Origin: Mycobacterium sp. PSTR-4-N
Lineage (GTDB): Bacteria; Actinomycetota; Actinomycetes; Mycobacteriales; Mycobacteriaceae
Direction: 5' to 3'
Length of the DNA stretch: 64,000 bases
Assembly (NCBI RefSeq): GCF_022348085.1
Contig: NZ_JAKRFN010000001.1
Coordinates: 372,001 to 436,000, forward strand
Each line of letters begins with the position of its first letter. Position 1 is the stretch's first letter. The notes beneath the pieces were generated by a model. The model did not search any database. It was not told the origin of the DNA and saw only the letters and a list, made by a program, of their open reading frames with translations. This document shows positions 53,838 through 64,000 of the stretch, in pieces. Position numbers and translations under genes: made by a program.

Positions 53838-55337
53838 TCAATCAGCCTTGCGGCGTCGGCCGGAAGATTCCGACAGACCCGGACTAGCCTCTTTCTCCGT
53901 GATATCAGCGTCTATCGGAGTTCCGCTGCTTCCGGCGATCGCCAGTTTGGTTTTGTAACGCCCTTTGCGTGATGACTGCTGAAGACTATCGGCGCCATAA
54001 TAGCTATATCCATAGCTATAAGATGTCCCACGCGTCGGCATCATAGTAAACACAGCTCCAAGCAATGTGGCGCCCACGCTTTCCAACGCCCCGATGGCAT
54101 GCGCTAACTGATCGCGTTTCGTCTGACCGAATCGAGCCATCAGCAATACGCCGTCCGAACCTGCTGCCAAGATGGCGGCGTCGGTCACCGCCAGCAGCGG
54201 CGTCGAGTCCACAATCACATAATCGAATTCAGACCTAAGGTCTGACAGCAGTTTTCGCGCCGTCTGCGAGCCAAGGAGTTCACTTGGATTAGGAGGGACT
54301 GCTCCTGACGTGAGCACACTCAGTCCCGGGAACCTCGTCTCCTGCATTGCCTCATGCATGCTCGCGCCGCCGCTCAGAACGGTGCTAAACCCAACAGGCT
54401 GCACAAGATCCAGATACCTATGCAGAGTCGGCCGCCGCATGTCGCCATCGACAAGGACCACCCTATGCTCGGCTTCGGCAAGGGCTAGGGCGATATTGAT
54501 TGCAGTGGTGGATTTGCCTTCATGCGGCAACGAACTGGTTACAACTATCACACGCGGAGGATTATCGACGGCGAGAAATTGCAGGTTCGTTCGCAGTTTG
54601 CGAAAGGCCTCGGCGATGGGAGAATTATCGCTTTCGAATGCGATAGCCGCCTGCTTCCTGCGCTCCTTGTCAAGTGGTACACCGCCGACGACACCAACCC
54701 CTGTTGCAGCTTCGAGTGTTTCGCGGTCCTTGACACTATTATCGAGGGAGTCGCGCAAAACAGCCAATCCGACACCCAGGAGCAGCCCCAGTCCGATCCC
54801 TGCCAAAATATTTCTGATTGGATCCGGCGATACTGGCTCTCCTGGCAACGATGCACGCTGCTCCACTACCACCCGTGCCTCTGCCCTTGCTCCATCCTCG
54901 GGCGTCTCTAATTCACGGACCATACCGACAAATTCGTCTGAAAGTGTGTTGGCGATATCTCTCGCCCTCACAGGCGACGGATCGAGTACGTCAACACTGA
55001 TAAGTACTGTGTCCGGCTTTGCCTCGGCCTTAATATGCTCTTGGAGTTCGTCAGCAGTCATGTCAAGACCCAGCTTGTCGATCGTGCGCTGGGCGAGCGT
55101 CTGCCCCTTCAGCAATTCAGCGTAAGAAATGACTCGTTCTTGTGAGAATCGGTTGCCCTGATATACGTCCGAGAGAGACGATCCTGCAGCCGTCGAGACA
55201 AAAAGTCTCGTCGAGGCTTTATACAACGGAGTGGTAATAAGCGTCACCGCCACTGCACAAAGAACCGCGACTACCAGCGTCACGCAGATCGTTAACCAAC
55301 GAGATCTTAGGAGTTTTACAAAATCTTGCAGATTCAA
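53838..55337 (-). CDS. BY-kinase / chain-length regulator (Wzc-like)
   Basis: Encodes 499 residues from a TTG at 55337 with a GGAGGG site. Two membrane helices (about 14-36 and 178-196) flank a Wzz-type outer domain. The cytoplasmic half is a tyrosine autokinase: Walker A SSLPHEGKSTT (Lys275), Walker A' VVLVDGDMRRP (about 294-304), Walker B VIVDSTP (374-380), and a Tyr cluster SYSYGYSYYG (Tyr440, 442, 444, 446, 447). It controls polymer length and export, and should be dephosphorylated by the phosphatase at 39773. Confidence 0.92.
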   Translation of the reverse strand: MNLQDFVKLLRSRWLTICVTLVVAVLCAVAVTLITTPLYKASTRLFVSTAAGSSLSDVYQGNRFSQERVISYAELLKGQTLAQRTIDKLGLDMTADELQEHIKAEAKPDTVLISVDVLDPSPVRARDIANTLSDEFVGMVRELETPEDGARAEARVVVEQRASLPGEPVSPDPIRNILAGIGLGLLLGVGLAVLRDSLDNSVKDRETLEAATGVGVVGGVPLDKERRKQAAIAFESDNSPIAEAFRKLRTNLQFLAVDNPPRVIVVTSSLPHEGKSTTAINIALALAEAEHRVVLVDGDMRRPTLHRYLDLVQPVGFSTVLSGGASMHEAMQETRFPGLSVLTSGAVPPNPSELLGSQTARKLLSDLRSEFDYVIVDSTPLLAVTDAAILAAGSDGVLLMARFGQTKRDQLAHAIGALESVGATLLGAVFTMMPTRGTSYSYGYSYYGADSLQQSSRKGRYKTKLAIAGSSGTPIDADITEKEASPGLSESSGRRRKAD

Positions 55338-55708
55338 CCCTTATCCCTCCGCGATATTAGCGAGTTTGGATGTGCCTTGAATAGCGCGGTGACGAGCAGC
55401 TGACGGCCAAGTTGAGACCGGCAGCTGGCCGTCGTGTTCGCGCGACTCGGCACGTCTAGCCGCGAATGGATAGACAAGACTTGAGCATCGGCCACACAAA
55501 CAATTGGGCGGTGGTTGCCAATCCCGCAAAATCGCTAATGCACTCGCGGCAGTCCCGACAGAAGGCTCCGTTGCCGCAGGATGAGCCAAGATCCGAACAT
55601 CAGATTTCGTGGCCTGGCTCGCAGACGGCTGTTTAAGTGTGGTGCACAAACGGAACCTCACCCGGCTTGAGACCGCGACCCAAGAAATTCGAGTTGTCAT
55701 ATTCTCGA
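55338..55708. other. Gene-poor spacer
   Basis: No gene recognised in these 371 bases. It holds an inverted repeat GACGGCCA (55402-55409) / TGGCCGTC (55426-55433) and the ribosome binding site of the BY-kinase gene at its left end. Confidence 0.35.
55402..55433. repeat. 8-bp inverted repeat upstream of the BY-kinase gene
   Basis: GACGGCCA (55402-55409) and TGGCCGTC (55426-55433), 16 bases apart, about 65-100 bases upstream of the BY-kinase start. Candidate operator or hairpin. Confidence 0.3.
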
Positions 55709-57538
55709 CTAGCGTTTGCACTCGGGCACCCTGACCTTCGGTTTCACTGTAGTGACCAGCGGCGGACCTGGCGCTGTTGGCGTGCCTGGAGCTGTGGGCT
55801 CCGACAACTGAAAACTAATATCGGCGACTTGTCCTGGCGGGAGGATGACTTGCACTTCGAATACCGGATGGCCTCTCTCCGCCCCCACTATGGCCGGCAC
55901 CCGTTCCCCGTTGAGTATGGCGGCGGACAGCTTGGCGCCCGCAGTCGCAAAGAGGCGTACTGAAGTGAGGTTAGTGCCCCGCGGCACCTGAATCTGGACG
56001 TCTGGGGAGAGTCCGGCCATGGCTGCCACATAATCCGGCAAAGGCTCATCAGGCACGGTGTTTGTCAATTTGACGGTGACCGTCGAAGCTCTGGTTTCAC
56101 CCCGGCAGTCGTCCGCTGCGTACTCTATTTCCGATCTCAGATAGTAATCCAGCTTATTACCACCGAGATTATTGATTGCCACAGCGGCAAACGGTGCGGC
56201 GTCGTCCGGGATGCTATGTGCGAGCGGTGTTTCTTCGAGCAGTTTTTGCTCGTCGGGCACAGAACTCCATACTGCAATACGCCGTTCACCCACCGCCTTG
56301 CCCAACGCATCCAACAATTCTCGTGGCGAGCCGACGGGACCCGTCATCTTCGTGACCACGGCGTTAGCAATTTCCTGCAGGTACTGTTTACGTGCTTGCT
56401 GATCCTCAGGAAAGCGCTTGTAGGCGGTGGATTCTGTCAATTCGACGACATTGTCTTTCGAGACAATTTCACCGTCGCCGAGGGTGACTGGACCGACAGC
56501 GCCGAGAATGTAGCTGAGAGCGACTGGGTCGATGGCGATCACGCCGTCAACTGTGGTTCCTGTCTCAACTGCCCACATCGACTGCCAGATCTGTGCTGCG
56601 TAAGGGAAATGAGGGCTGAGATTGCTATTGCGAAAGTCAGTAAAGGCATTCGCGTAGCCGTACATCTTGTCGTATTCGAGGCCGAGATCCACTGGCGCGA
56701 TTGCATTAGCGAGATCGTTGTTTGATGCCAACGTGTCTACCGTAGGTACGCCTGAGTCAAACTTGATGATGCCAAACCCGCCGAGTAGTCCGCCTGTTCC
56801 CCGGGCTTCGGCATTTGTCTGGAACCCCATGAAGTAGGTCCGCGGGCCGTCCGCCCCCATCATCGACGGCACCAGCTTGGCTGCCACCGCAGTGTTTTCC
56901 AAGACCGCAGTCAGCTCGGCGATTTGCCCTTGGAGTTGTTTGCGGGCATTGCTCAGAAGCGACACATAGTGCGGATCGGTTATGGCCCCCGCATCGGCAT
57001 TCAACCGGGTGGCGTCCGCAGCCAGTTTAGACAGCTGCGGCTCCTGACTACGCAGCAGGCCGACATCAACACGGCCGTCTTTGTAGATCCGATCGGGCGA
57101 GATCGTGACCCCCACGTCGGTTGCTGGCTTCAGGACGTTTGCTGCCAACCCGAGCACGACGTCGGTGATCTGTTGTCCCGCCTTGAATGGACTTCCCAAC
57201 CAAGGAAGCGCCGATACGGTGTTCCACGCAAGAGAATGCGTAGCGTTATGCGCGGCTTGCGCATTGGACAGCGCATCATTTGCAGATGCAGCGGCGGCCT
57301 TTGTATCTGCGCCCAGCAAGTGATCTTTGGCAGCGGCCGCGCTCGAGCGAGCTAACTCTAGATGCGACTTAGCTTGAACTGCGCCGACGGCCACCCAGCA
57401 GACGAGCACCACGAAAGCTAAAGCCGTTAACAGTGCGATCAAAAGGACAACGCGCCGACGCGATCGGCTCTCATCTTCCTCGAAGCTTTCTTCAGCTTCC
57501 GCGAAATCATCGGCATTTTGCCGCGTGAAGAAACGCAC
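55709..57538 (-). CDS. DUF4012-domain membrane protein
   Basis: Encodes 609 residues from a GTG at 57538. A charged N-terminus and one membrane helix (about 30-52) are followed by a large extracytoplasmic part with an Ala-rich helical section and the DUF4012 core (GPRTYFMGFQTNAEARGTGGLLGGFGII). The C-terminus is Pro-rich. DUF4012 proteins are often encoded in EPS loci, sometimes linked to ligand binding or LytR-like chemistry; the function here is unknown. It is the right-most EPS gene of cluster B. Confidence 0.8.
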   Translation of the reverse strand: MRFFTRQNADDFAEAEESFEEDESRSRRRVVLLIALLTALAFVVLVCWVAVGAVQAKSHLELARSSAAAAKDHLLGADTKAAAASANDALSNAQAAHNATHSLAWNTVSALPWLGSPFKAGQQITDVVLGLAANVLKPATDVGVTISPDRIYKDGRVDVGLLRSQEPQLSKLAADATRLNADAGAITDPHYVSLLSNARKQLQGQIAELTAVLENTAVAAKLVPSMMGADGPRTYFMGFQTNAEARGTGGLLGGFGIIKFDSGVPTVDTLASNNDLANAIAPVDLGLEYDKMYGYANAFTDFRNSNLSPHFPYAAQIWQSMWAVETGTTVDGVIAIDPVALSYILGAVGPVTLGDGEIVSKDNVVELTESTAYKRFPEDQQARKQYLQEIANAVVTKMTGPVGSPRELLDALGKAVGERRIAVWSSVPDEQKLLEETPLAHSIPDDAAPFAAVAINNLGGNKLDYYLRSEIEYAADDCRGETRASTVTVKLTNTVPDEPLPDYVAAMAGLSPDVQIQVPRGTNLTSVRLFATAGAKLSAAILNGERVPAIVGAERGHPVFEVQVILPPGQVADISFQLSEPTAPGTPTAPGPPLVTTVKPKVRVPECKR

Positions 57539-57622
57539 TCAGTCTGTCCTGTGAATGGATGAGGCCTGCACGTCGGGAGACGTGCAGGCCTCAGCACGGA
57601 GATTGACCGTCAAGTCGACTTA

Positions 57623-58042
57623 TCAGCAGCTTCCGGTGGTCGTCGTACCGTAAGGCCCGACTCCGACGGAATTGCCTCCCAGGCAGACATCGAAGCTGAT
57701 GCCGTTCGTAACTGCCTCATTCTGACGCAATTGCGCGGCGCGTGTAGCTGCGAGTTGCCCGAAGAAACTATCGGGATGAGCAGCGGCGTAAGCCTCAAGA
57801 CGACTAGCCCGGCGATCCTGCGAGGCAGCACTCTGCTTCAAGAACACCGAATACAGCTGGAGCGAGGCCGCCGTCACCAGGTACACGGGCCCCTTCGGCT
57901 GCAAAGGCAGGTCGGCGAAGCTCGGCGCGGCCGGCAGTTGGATCTGCGGTGCTGCATTCGCGACAACCGGCACGAACGCCGCGCCTGCTGCGACAGCGGC
58001 TGCAGCTACTGTCACCTGGAATTTAGTAGCAATGGTGGTCAT
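57623..58042 (-). CDS. Small secreted protein, paralogue 1
   Basis: Encodes 139 residues with a signal peptide (about 1-30, ending ANAA). The mature part contains DRRASRLEAYAAAHPDSFFG and ends with CLGGNSVGVGPYGTTTTGSC, which has two cysteines. A close paralogue lies at 62955-63383. GGGGGGAC precedes the ATG. It is a mycobacterial-type secreted protein with no known role. Confidence 0.85.
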   Translation of the reverse strand: MTTIATKFQVTVAAAAVAAGAAFVPVVANAAPQIQLPAAPSFADLPLQPKGPVYLVTAASLQLYSVFLKQSAASQDRRASRLEAYAAAHPDSFFGQLAATRAAQLRQNEAVTNGISFDVCLGGNSVGVGPYGTTTTGSC

Positions 58043-60091
<2,049 letters not shown>

Positions 60092-60123
60092 ATCAATTCA
60101 CCTGCACGACAAGGAGTTCAGCT

Positions 60124-60405
60124 GTGGACCACAGTGCCGACATCGTCGAGGTGTCCGATCCGCGGGACATGACCATTGACAACCCGCCTCAGCCCGACAC
60201 TCACTTCCAGATCGTGAAGGGATCCCCGAGCCCGGAGGAACTCGCCGCACTGGTGACAGTGCTTGCCGGAGCCGTCGGCGCGGGGCACGCGGAACCGGGC
60301 CCCCAGGAACTCAACCCTTGGGGTCACCCGGTCGATAAGCTGCGTTACGACGTGACCAGCTGGCAGCGAGTCACGCTGCTGGAGCGGATGCACATGCGGC
60401 ACTGA
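60124..60405 (+). CDS. accE5: Acyl-CoA carboxylase epsilon subunit AccE5
   Basis: Encodes 93 residues from a GTG at 60124 with AAGGAG upstream. It has the typical acidic N-terminus and the conserved [17 protein letters not shown] segment of actinobacterial epsilon subunits, which stabilise the AccA3-AccD5 complex. The stop overlaps the maf start by 1 base (TGATG). Confidence 0.92.
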   Translation: MDHSADIVEVSDPRDMTIDNPPQPDTHFQIVKGSPSPEELAALVTVLAGAVGAGHAEPGPQELNPWGHPVDKLRYDVTSWQRVTLLERMHMRH

Positions 60406-61037
60406 TGACGCGCGTTGTCCTCGGTTCCGCCTCAAGCGGTCGGCTACGGGTTCTGCGCCAGGCCGGTATCGAGCCTCTCGTGGTCGTCTCGGATGTCGAT
60501 GAGGCCGCGCTCATTGCCGCGCTCGATCCCGGGACCCCGCCCGAAGCTGTTGTGCTCAAACTCGCCAATGCCAAAGCACTCAGCGTAGCCGCACAACTTC
60601 CCGCAGAGGTCGCTGCAGATTGCGTGGTCATCGGGTGTGACTCGATGCTTTACCTGAACGGATCGCTACGAGGAAAGCCCGGCTCGGTCGAGGCGGCACG
60701 CGAACAGTGGTTCGAGATGGCCGGCTCCATCGGGCACCTGTTAACCGGGCACACGCTGCTGCGGCTTTCTGACGGTGTGATCACACATACCCAAGGCGAA
60801 ACCGGCAACACAGCAGTGCACTTCGGACAACCCTCAGCAGACGAGTTCTACGCCTATCTCAAGACAAATGAACCTGTAAACGTTGCGGGCGCATTCACGC
60901 TTGATGGCGCCGGTGGATGGTTCATCGACCGAATCGAAGGAGACCCGTCGAACGTCGTCGGTGTAAGCCTGCCGCTTCTACGCCGCTTGGTCTGGGCTTC
61001 TGGAATCTCCGTAGTAGATCTCTGGCTCCACGATTAA
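60405..61037 (+). CDS. maf: Maf-family nucleotide pyrophosphatase
   Basis: Encodes 210 residues. The N-terminal [17 protein letters not shown] and the catalytic GCDSML/KPGS segments match Maf/YhdE enzymes, which hydrolyse non-canonical or excess nucleoside triphosphates. The ATG overlaps the accE5 stop. In M. tuberculosis the maf gene (Rv3282) also follows accE5. Confidence 0.92.
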   Translation: MTRVVLGSASSGRLRVLRQAGIEPLVVVSDVDEAALIAALDPGTPPEAVVLKLANAKALSVAAQLPAEVAADCVVIGCDSMLYLNGSLRGKPGSVEAAREQWFEMAGSIGHLLTGHTLLRLSDGVITHTQGETGNTAVHFGQPSADEFYAYLKTNEPVNVAGAFTLDGAGGWFIDRIEGDPSNVVGVSLPLLRRLVWASGISVVDLWLHD

Positions 61038-61357
61038 CACTTTTCGTTGAGGCGGCGAAGGCCGAAGTAGACACGCTTTGTTTTTTGCGAGATCTGACTC
61101 TCACGCTTCGGAGCCGTCCAGCAAACCGCCCAGTTTGAATAGTTGTACACCACTTGATTTACCTTGGGCTGAAACCTCATGTCCAACTCAGCATCGCCAG
61201 TAACGGCCCGCACATCGTTGATCGCGTTCTCGAGGATCTCCCCGCGCACATCGGGCATGATCCATTGGTCAGCAGCCGTCGCGGGGCCAGCGAGCCCCGT
61301 CATCGTGACAACCACAGCAGCCGCGGTCGATCCCGCCGCAATGATGCACTTACGCAT
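61034..61357 (-). CDS. Small secreted PASTA-like protein
   Basis: Encodes 107 residues. A signal peptide (about 1-29, ending GPATA-A) leads to [20 protein letters not shown], which resembles the start of a PASTA unit, and a basic C-terminus with two cysteines. GGGGTGG precedes the ATG. The stop overlaps the maf stop by 4 bases on the opposite strand. Function unknown. Confidence 0.75.
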   Translation of the reverse strand: MRKCIIAAGSTAAAVVVTMTGLAGPATAADQWIMPDVRGEILENAINDVRAVTGDAELDMRFQPKVNQVVYNYSNWAVCWTAPKRESQISQKTKRVYFGLRRLNEKC

Positions 61358-61594
61358 CGTCCACCCCTTTGGTCTCGTTCCGAAGCCTCTAGGACATTAG
61401 CCCATCGAGCGCGTCAGCGGTGGACATCGCCTGTGTCGCGAGCGTTTTCGCAGGCCGGCACAGTCCCAGCAATTTGCCGCCGACGCGGCTCACCGCGAGA
61501 TTGATCTACGTCAATGCGCATTGCCGTTTGCGATGTATCTCGTTTACAGCGATCATTACCCGTGACCGTCAATTGTGCGCCGGGGGGGGCAATC

Positions 61595-62887
61595 ATGGTT
61601 ACTGCGCTGGATCGTTATCGAGAATCCTCGCTTCGCCGCCGTCGGCGTGCAGAACGAGCAAACTATCGTCTAGATGTTCAAGGTTTGCGAGCACTGGCAA
61701 TTCTTGCCGTATTCGCGGTCCATCTCGTCGGCTGGCCCCGCGGCGGCGCCGTCGGCATCGACGTCTTCTTCGTCATCTCCGGCTTCTTCGTCACCGACAT
61801 GCTCTTGCGCGGCGCCGAGCCAACCGGTTCCGTGGCGTTGGGCCGCTTCTGGCTGGACCGGGCACGCCGCATCCTGCCCACTGCAATCCTCGTCGTCCTC
61901 GCTACCTTCCTCGCCTCGTCGGAGCTACTCCCCGGTCGCAACCAGGAGACCGGCGTCGACGCTCTGTTCTCGCTCGCGTTCCTTGCCAACTGGCACTTCG
62001 CCTCTCAGGGCGCCGACGCATCGGCCGCCGCAGACGCCGCCTCGCCGCTGCTGCACTACTGGCCGCTCGCCATCGAGGAGCAGTTCTATCTCGTGTGGCC
62101 TCTGCTGATCCTCGCAATCACCGCGTTCGTCGTCCGGCGCGCCTGGAGCCGTGACCGCTGGTACGGCCTCGTCGCCACTATCAGCGGGCTTCTCATGGCC
62201 GCGTCGTTGGCCTGGGCCACCTACGAGACCGCGGCCGCGCCGCACAGGGCGTTCTTCGATACCGCCGCCCGCGTCTGGGAACTCGGCGCCGGCGCCCTCC
62301 TCGCAACCACAGTCGGCACGCTGGCCACCCTTCGCTGGTGGCTGCGACCAGTGCTGTCCTGGGCCGGTGCCGCGTTGATCGTCGCCAGCCTGATCCTCAT
62401 CGATCCCGCCGCAGACGGCTTCCCGGTCCCGTGCGCCCTCCTACCCGTTGCCGGGACCATCCTCGTCATTGCTGCGGGCGTCGGCAGCGAGCCGCTGTTC
62501 CAGCCGCTTCTGCGCAATCGTGCCGCTACGTACGTCGGCGACCTCTCGTACGCCCTGTACCTCGTCCACTGGCCCGTCATCGTCCTGCTCGCCACCGCGA
62601 TGGAAACGAACGTCTACTACTACGCCGCTGCGCTGTCCTTGTCCTTCGGCCTGGCCATCGCCTGCCACCACTTCGTCGAAGAGCCGCTACGCCAATTCAA
62701 TTGGGACGCCGTGCGCCAAGCACGGCAGGACATGAAGCACGGCCTCTACCACGTCGAGCGCTCCACCAAGATCGCCGCCGTGGCCGCCTTGGTCCTCATC
62801 ACGCTGTCAGTCATCAGCTTCGCAGCCCGCCCCGACCGCTTCGAACCTGTGCAGCACGCCCTGCCGTGCTGCGGTCACGTCGAATAG
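61595..62887 (+). CDS. Acyltransferase-3 family membrane protein (O-acyltransferase)
   Basis: Encodes 430 residues from the ATG at 61595 with a GGGGGGG site. Ten or so membrane segments with the family's early LDVQGLRALAILAVFAVHL and FFVISGFFVTDMLL motifs (the conserved His is in AVHL). The usual C-terminal SGNH domain of many such enzymes is absent. It would acylate a sugar in the envelope or EPS. A strong hairpin follows. Confidence 0.88.
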   Translation: MVTALDRYRESSLRRRRRAERANYRLDVQGLRALAILAVFAVHLVGWPRGGAVGIDVFFVISGFFVTDMLLRGAEPTGSVALGRFWLDRARRILPTAILVVLATFLASSELLPGRNQETGVDALFSLAFLANWHFASQGADASAAADAASPLLHYWPLAIEEQFYLVWPLLILAITAFVVRRAWSRDRWYGLVATISGLLMAASLAWATYETAAAPHRAFFDTAARVWELGAGALLATTVGTLATLRWWLRPVLSWAGAALIVASLILIDPAADGFPVPCALLPVAGTILVIAAGVGSEPLFQPLLRNRAATYVGDLSYALYLVHWPVIVLLATAMETNVYYYAAALSLSFGLAIACHHFVEEPLRQFNWDAVRQARQDMKHGLYHVERSTKIAAVAALVLITLSVISFAARPDRFEPVQHALPCCGHVE

Positions 62888-62907
62888 ACGCCCCGACCGC
62901 ACACACG

Positions 62908-62944
62908 AAAATGCCCGCCCTGCCGGAAAGGCGGGCGGGCATTT
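62908..62944. terminator. Bidirectional terminator hairpin
   Basis: AAATGCCCGCCC (62909-62920) and GGGCGGGCATTT (62933-62944) form a perfect 12-bp stem with an inner GCC/GGC extension and a GGAAA loop. Each side ends in A or T residues. It sits between the converging acyltransferase and secreted protein genes. Confidence 0.85.
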
Positions 62945-62954
62945 CGTCGACGAA

Positions 62955-63383
62955 CTAGCAGGGGCCTTCGGTCACCGTTCCGTACGGGCCCACGGCGATG
63001 CCGGTGCCACCCCGGCACGCCGTGAACGAGATGGTGCCGAAATCCGCGCGGCGGTCGCGCAGGCGTTCGGCCGTGGCCGCGGCGCGCTGACCGAAGAACG
63101 TATCCGGATGGGCGGCCGCATACGCCTCGAGCCGGGAGGCCCGACGATCCAGCGACGCCGACCGGAGCCGAATGTTCGACGCAAGGATCTGCAGTGAGAT
63201 GACCTGGCTGGCATAAATGAAGTCACCCGGCGCTTCCGCCAGACCACCGACCACCTGGTTCACCGGCGCCGCGGGAAGGGTCACCGCGGGAGCCGCATTC
63301 GCAGCGACAGGCGCCAGAGCTGCCGCAGCCCCGACCACGACCGCAGCAGCGGTCACATTGATTTTCGACGAGATAGCGTTCAT
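62955..63383 (-). CDS. Small secreted protein, paralogue 2
   Basis: Encodes 142 residues with a signal peptide (about 1-31, ending ANAA). It shares DRRASRLEAYAAAHPDTFFG and the tail CRGGTGIAVGPYGTVTEGPC with the protein at 57623-58042; both cysteines are kept. The two copies bracket accD5-accE5-maf, the PASTA-like gene and the acyltransferase gene. Function unknown. Confidence 0.85.
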   Translation of the reverse strand: MNAISSKINVTAAAVVVGAAAALAPVAANAAPAVTLPAAPVNQVVGGLAEAPGDFIYASQVISLQILASNIRLRSASLDRRASRLEAYAAAHPDTFFGQRAAATAERLRDRRADFGTISFTACRGGTGIAVGPYGTVTEGPC

Positions 63384-63421
63384 ACGAGCCCCCAAGAACA
63401 GCAAACGAATAATGCAACAGA

Positions 63422-63458
63422 TTCTGTCAAGCTGAGAATCTTCTGTCAATCCGACAGA
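63422..63458. promoter_or_regulatory. Repeat-rich upstream region of paralogue 2
   Basis: TTCTGTCAA occurs twice (63422-63430 and 63441-63449), and TCTGTC (63442-63447) with GACAGA (63453-63458) is an inverted repeat. These lie upstream of the paralogue 2 start and may be an operator. The rest of the gap to 63680 shows nothing clear. Confidence 0.35.
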
Positions 63459-63680
63459 CCGTTTGCGAACAGCAATAATCGGTAGCCCTCGCCCGCGGAC
63501 GTGCGCTCACTCCTTGCGAGTTTCCGCCCTCTCCGCAACACCGCTCGCCGTCTGCCGCCGAAACGCACCCGGCACCTTCTCGCGGACCATACGTTTGACC
63601 AGGTAGCTTGGTTCCGAGTCCAGCGGTGCGGGTACAGACAGGCTCGATCACGTGCGCGAGACGAGCCGAGGGGGACGGCA

Positions 63681-64000
63681 GTGACCGATCAGCTCGCCAC
63701 CGCAGCCGCCGGTGTGGGCCTGCAGCCCAGCTTCCAACAGGTGGTGTCTCTGCCCGACGGCGCCGTGGTCGGCTACGAGGCCCTGGCGCGCTGGCCCGCA
63801 CTCCACGGGTGCGGACCGCTCGAGGTCTTTGCCCACGCCAAGCTCACCGGCCTGCTGGACGCGCTCGATGAACAGTGCATTCATTCCGCAGCGCGCGAAG
63901 CGTTGGACGGCGCGTGGCGTCCCGGCATGCTGCTGCTGATCAATTGCGAACCCACCACCGCCATCGACATGACGGTGTCCGGCGCGCTGGCCGTGGCGGC
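63681..64000 (+). CDS. EAL-domain protein (3' end outside window)
   Basis: The frame starts at a GTG at 63681 with GAGGGGG 6-12 bases upstream and is open to the window edge (106 complete codons). QPSFQQVVSLPDGAVVGYEA continues directly into LARW, giving the EAL signature at about residues 38-40, so this is the start of a cyclic di-GMP phosphodiesterase-type domain. Whether all catalytic residues are kept cannot be seen. Confidence 0.85.
   Translation, partial: MTDQLATAAAGVGLQPSFQQVVSLPDGAVVGYEALARWPALHGCGPLEVFAHAKLTGLLDALDEQCIHSAAREALDGAWRPGMLLLINCEPTTAIDMTVSGALAVA

Overview
The window looks like chromosomal DNA of a high-GC actinomycete, most likely a rapid-growing Mycobacterium (Mycolicibacterium). 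The marker is the gene set purE, purK, gtrA, a PH-domain membrane protein, accD5, accE5 and maf, which occurs in the same relative order in M. tuberculosis (Rv3275c to Rv3282). Here three blocks of extra genes break up this conserved backbone, and birA, which sits just before accD5 in M. tuberculosis, is not seen. No rRNA, tRNA, CRISPR array, insertion sequence or integrase was recognised.

Region 1 (1-12.6 kb) is a long leftward gene train plus one divergent gene. Its core is a vWA protein, a PP2C phosphatase and an unusual protein kinase with a zinc-ribbon and a C-terminal membrane anchor. The start and stop codons of these three genes overlap, which is the layout of the TerY-P phosphosignalling triad. 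Downstream are a lipoprotein, a membrane-anchored PQQ-type propeller and several proline-rich membrane proteins. The proteins at the two ends of the block share two short motifs, so the block may be one envelope signalling system. Region 2 (12.8-16.1 kb) holds a NarL-type response regulator divergent from a sensor kinase whose C-terminal half looks like a second, degenerate kinase.

Region 3 (16.1-22.5 kb) has purE and purK on the minus strand, separated by a rightward aldehyde dehydrogenase - MFS transporter - Old Yellow Enzyme operon, followed by gtrA. Region 4 (22.6-38.9 kb, host-like GC) is exopolysaccharide cluster A: a beta-helix pectate-lyase-like secreted protein, an FAD oxidoreductase, a divergent cis-prenyltransferase, a priming glycosylphosphotransferase, a GAF protein, two GT4 glycosyltransferases, a polymerase, a flippase, a Wzz-like protein, a BcsB-like protein, two CrcB-like small membrane proteins and a DUF218 protein. 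The PH-domain protein follows.

Region 5 (39.7-58.0 kb) is a second exopolysaccharide cluster B. It is clearly lower in GC (one 60-base line hand-counted at 50 percent, against 70 percent for a line in region 3), has long gene-poor spacers and mixed gene orientations, and is probably acquired. It encodes a low-molecular-weight tyrosine phosphatase and a BY-kinase (Wzb/Wzc pair), a second priming transferase, flippase, polymerase, WecG/TagA-type and GT4 transferases, a methyltransferase, a GDP-mannose epimerase-like enzyme, a DUF4012 protein, and a single-chain fusion of UDP-xylose synthase with UDP-glucose dehydrogenase. Together they suggest a Wzx/Wzy-type capsule or EPS that contains xylose or glucuronate. 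Region 6 (58.5-64 kb) returns to the backbone with accD5-accE5-maf, then a small secreted PASTA-like protein, an O-acyltransferase, a second copy of a small secreted protein also found at 57.6 kb, and the start of an EAL-domain gene.

Starts, motifs and GC counts were read by eye; family assignments rest on recognisable motifs and not on database searches.
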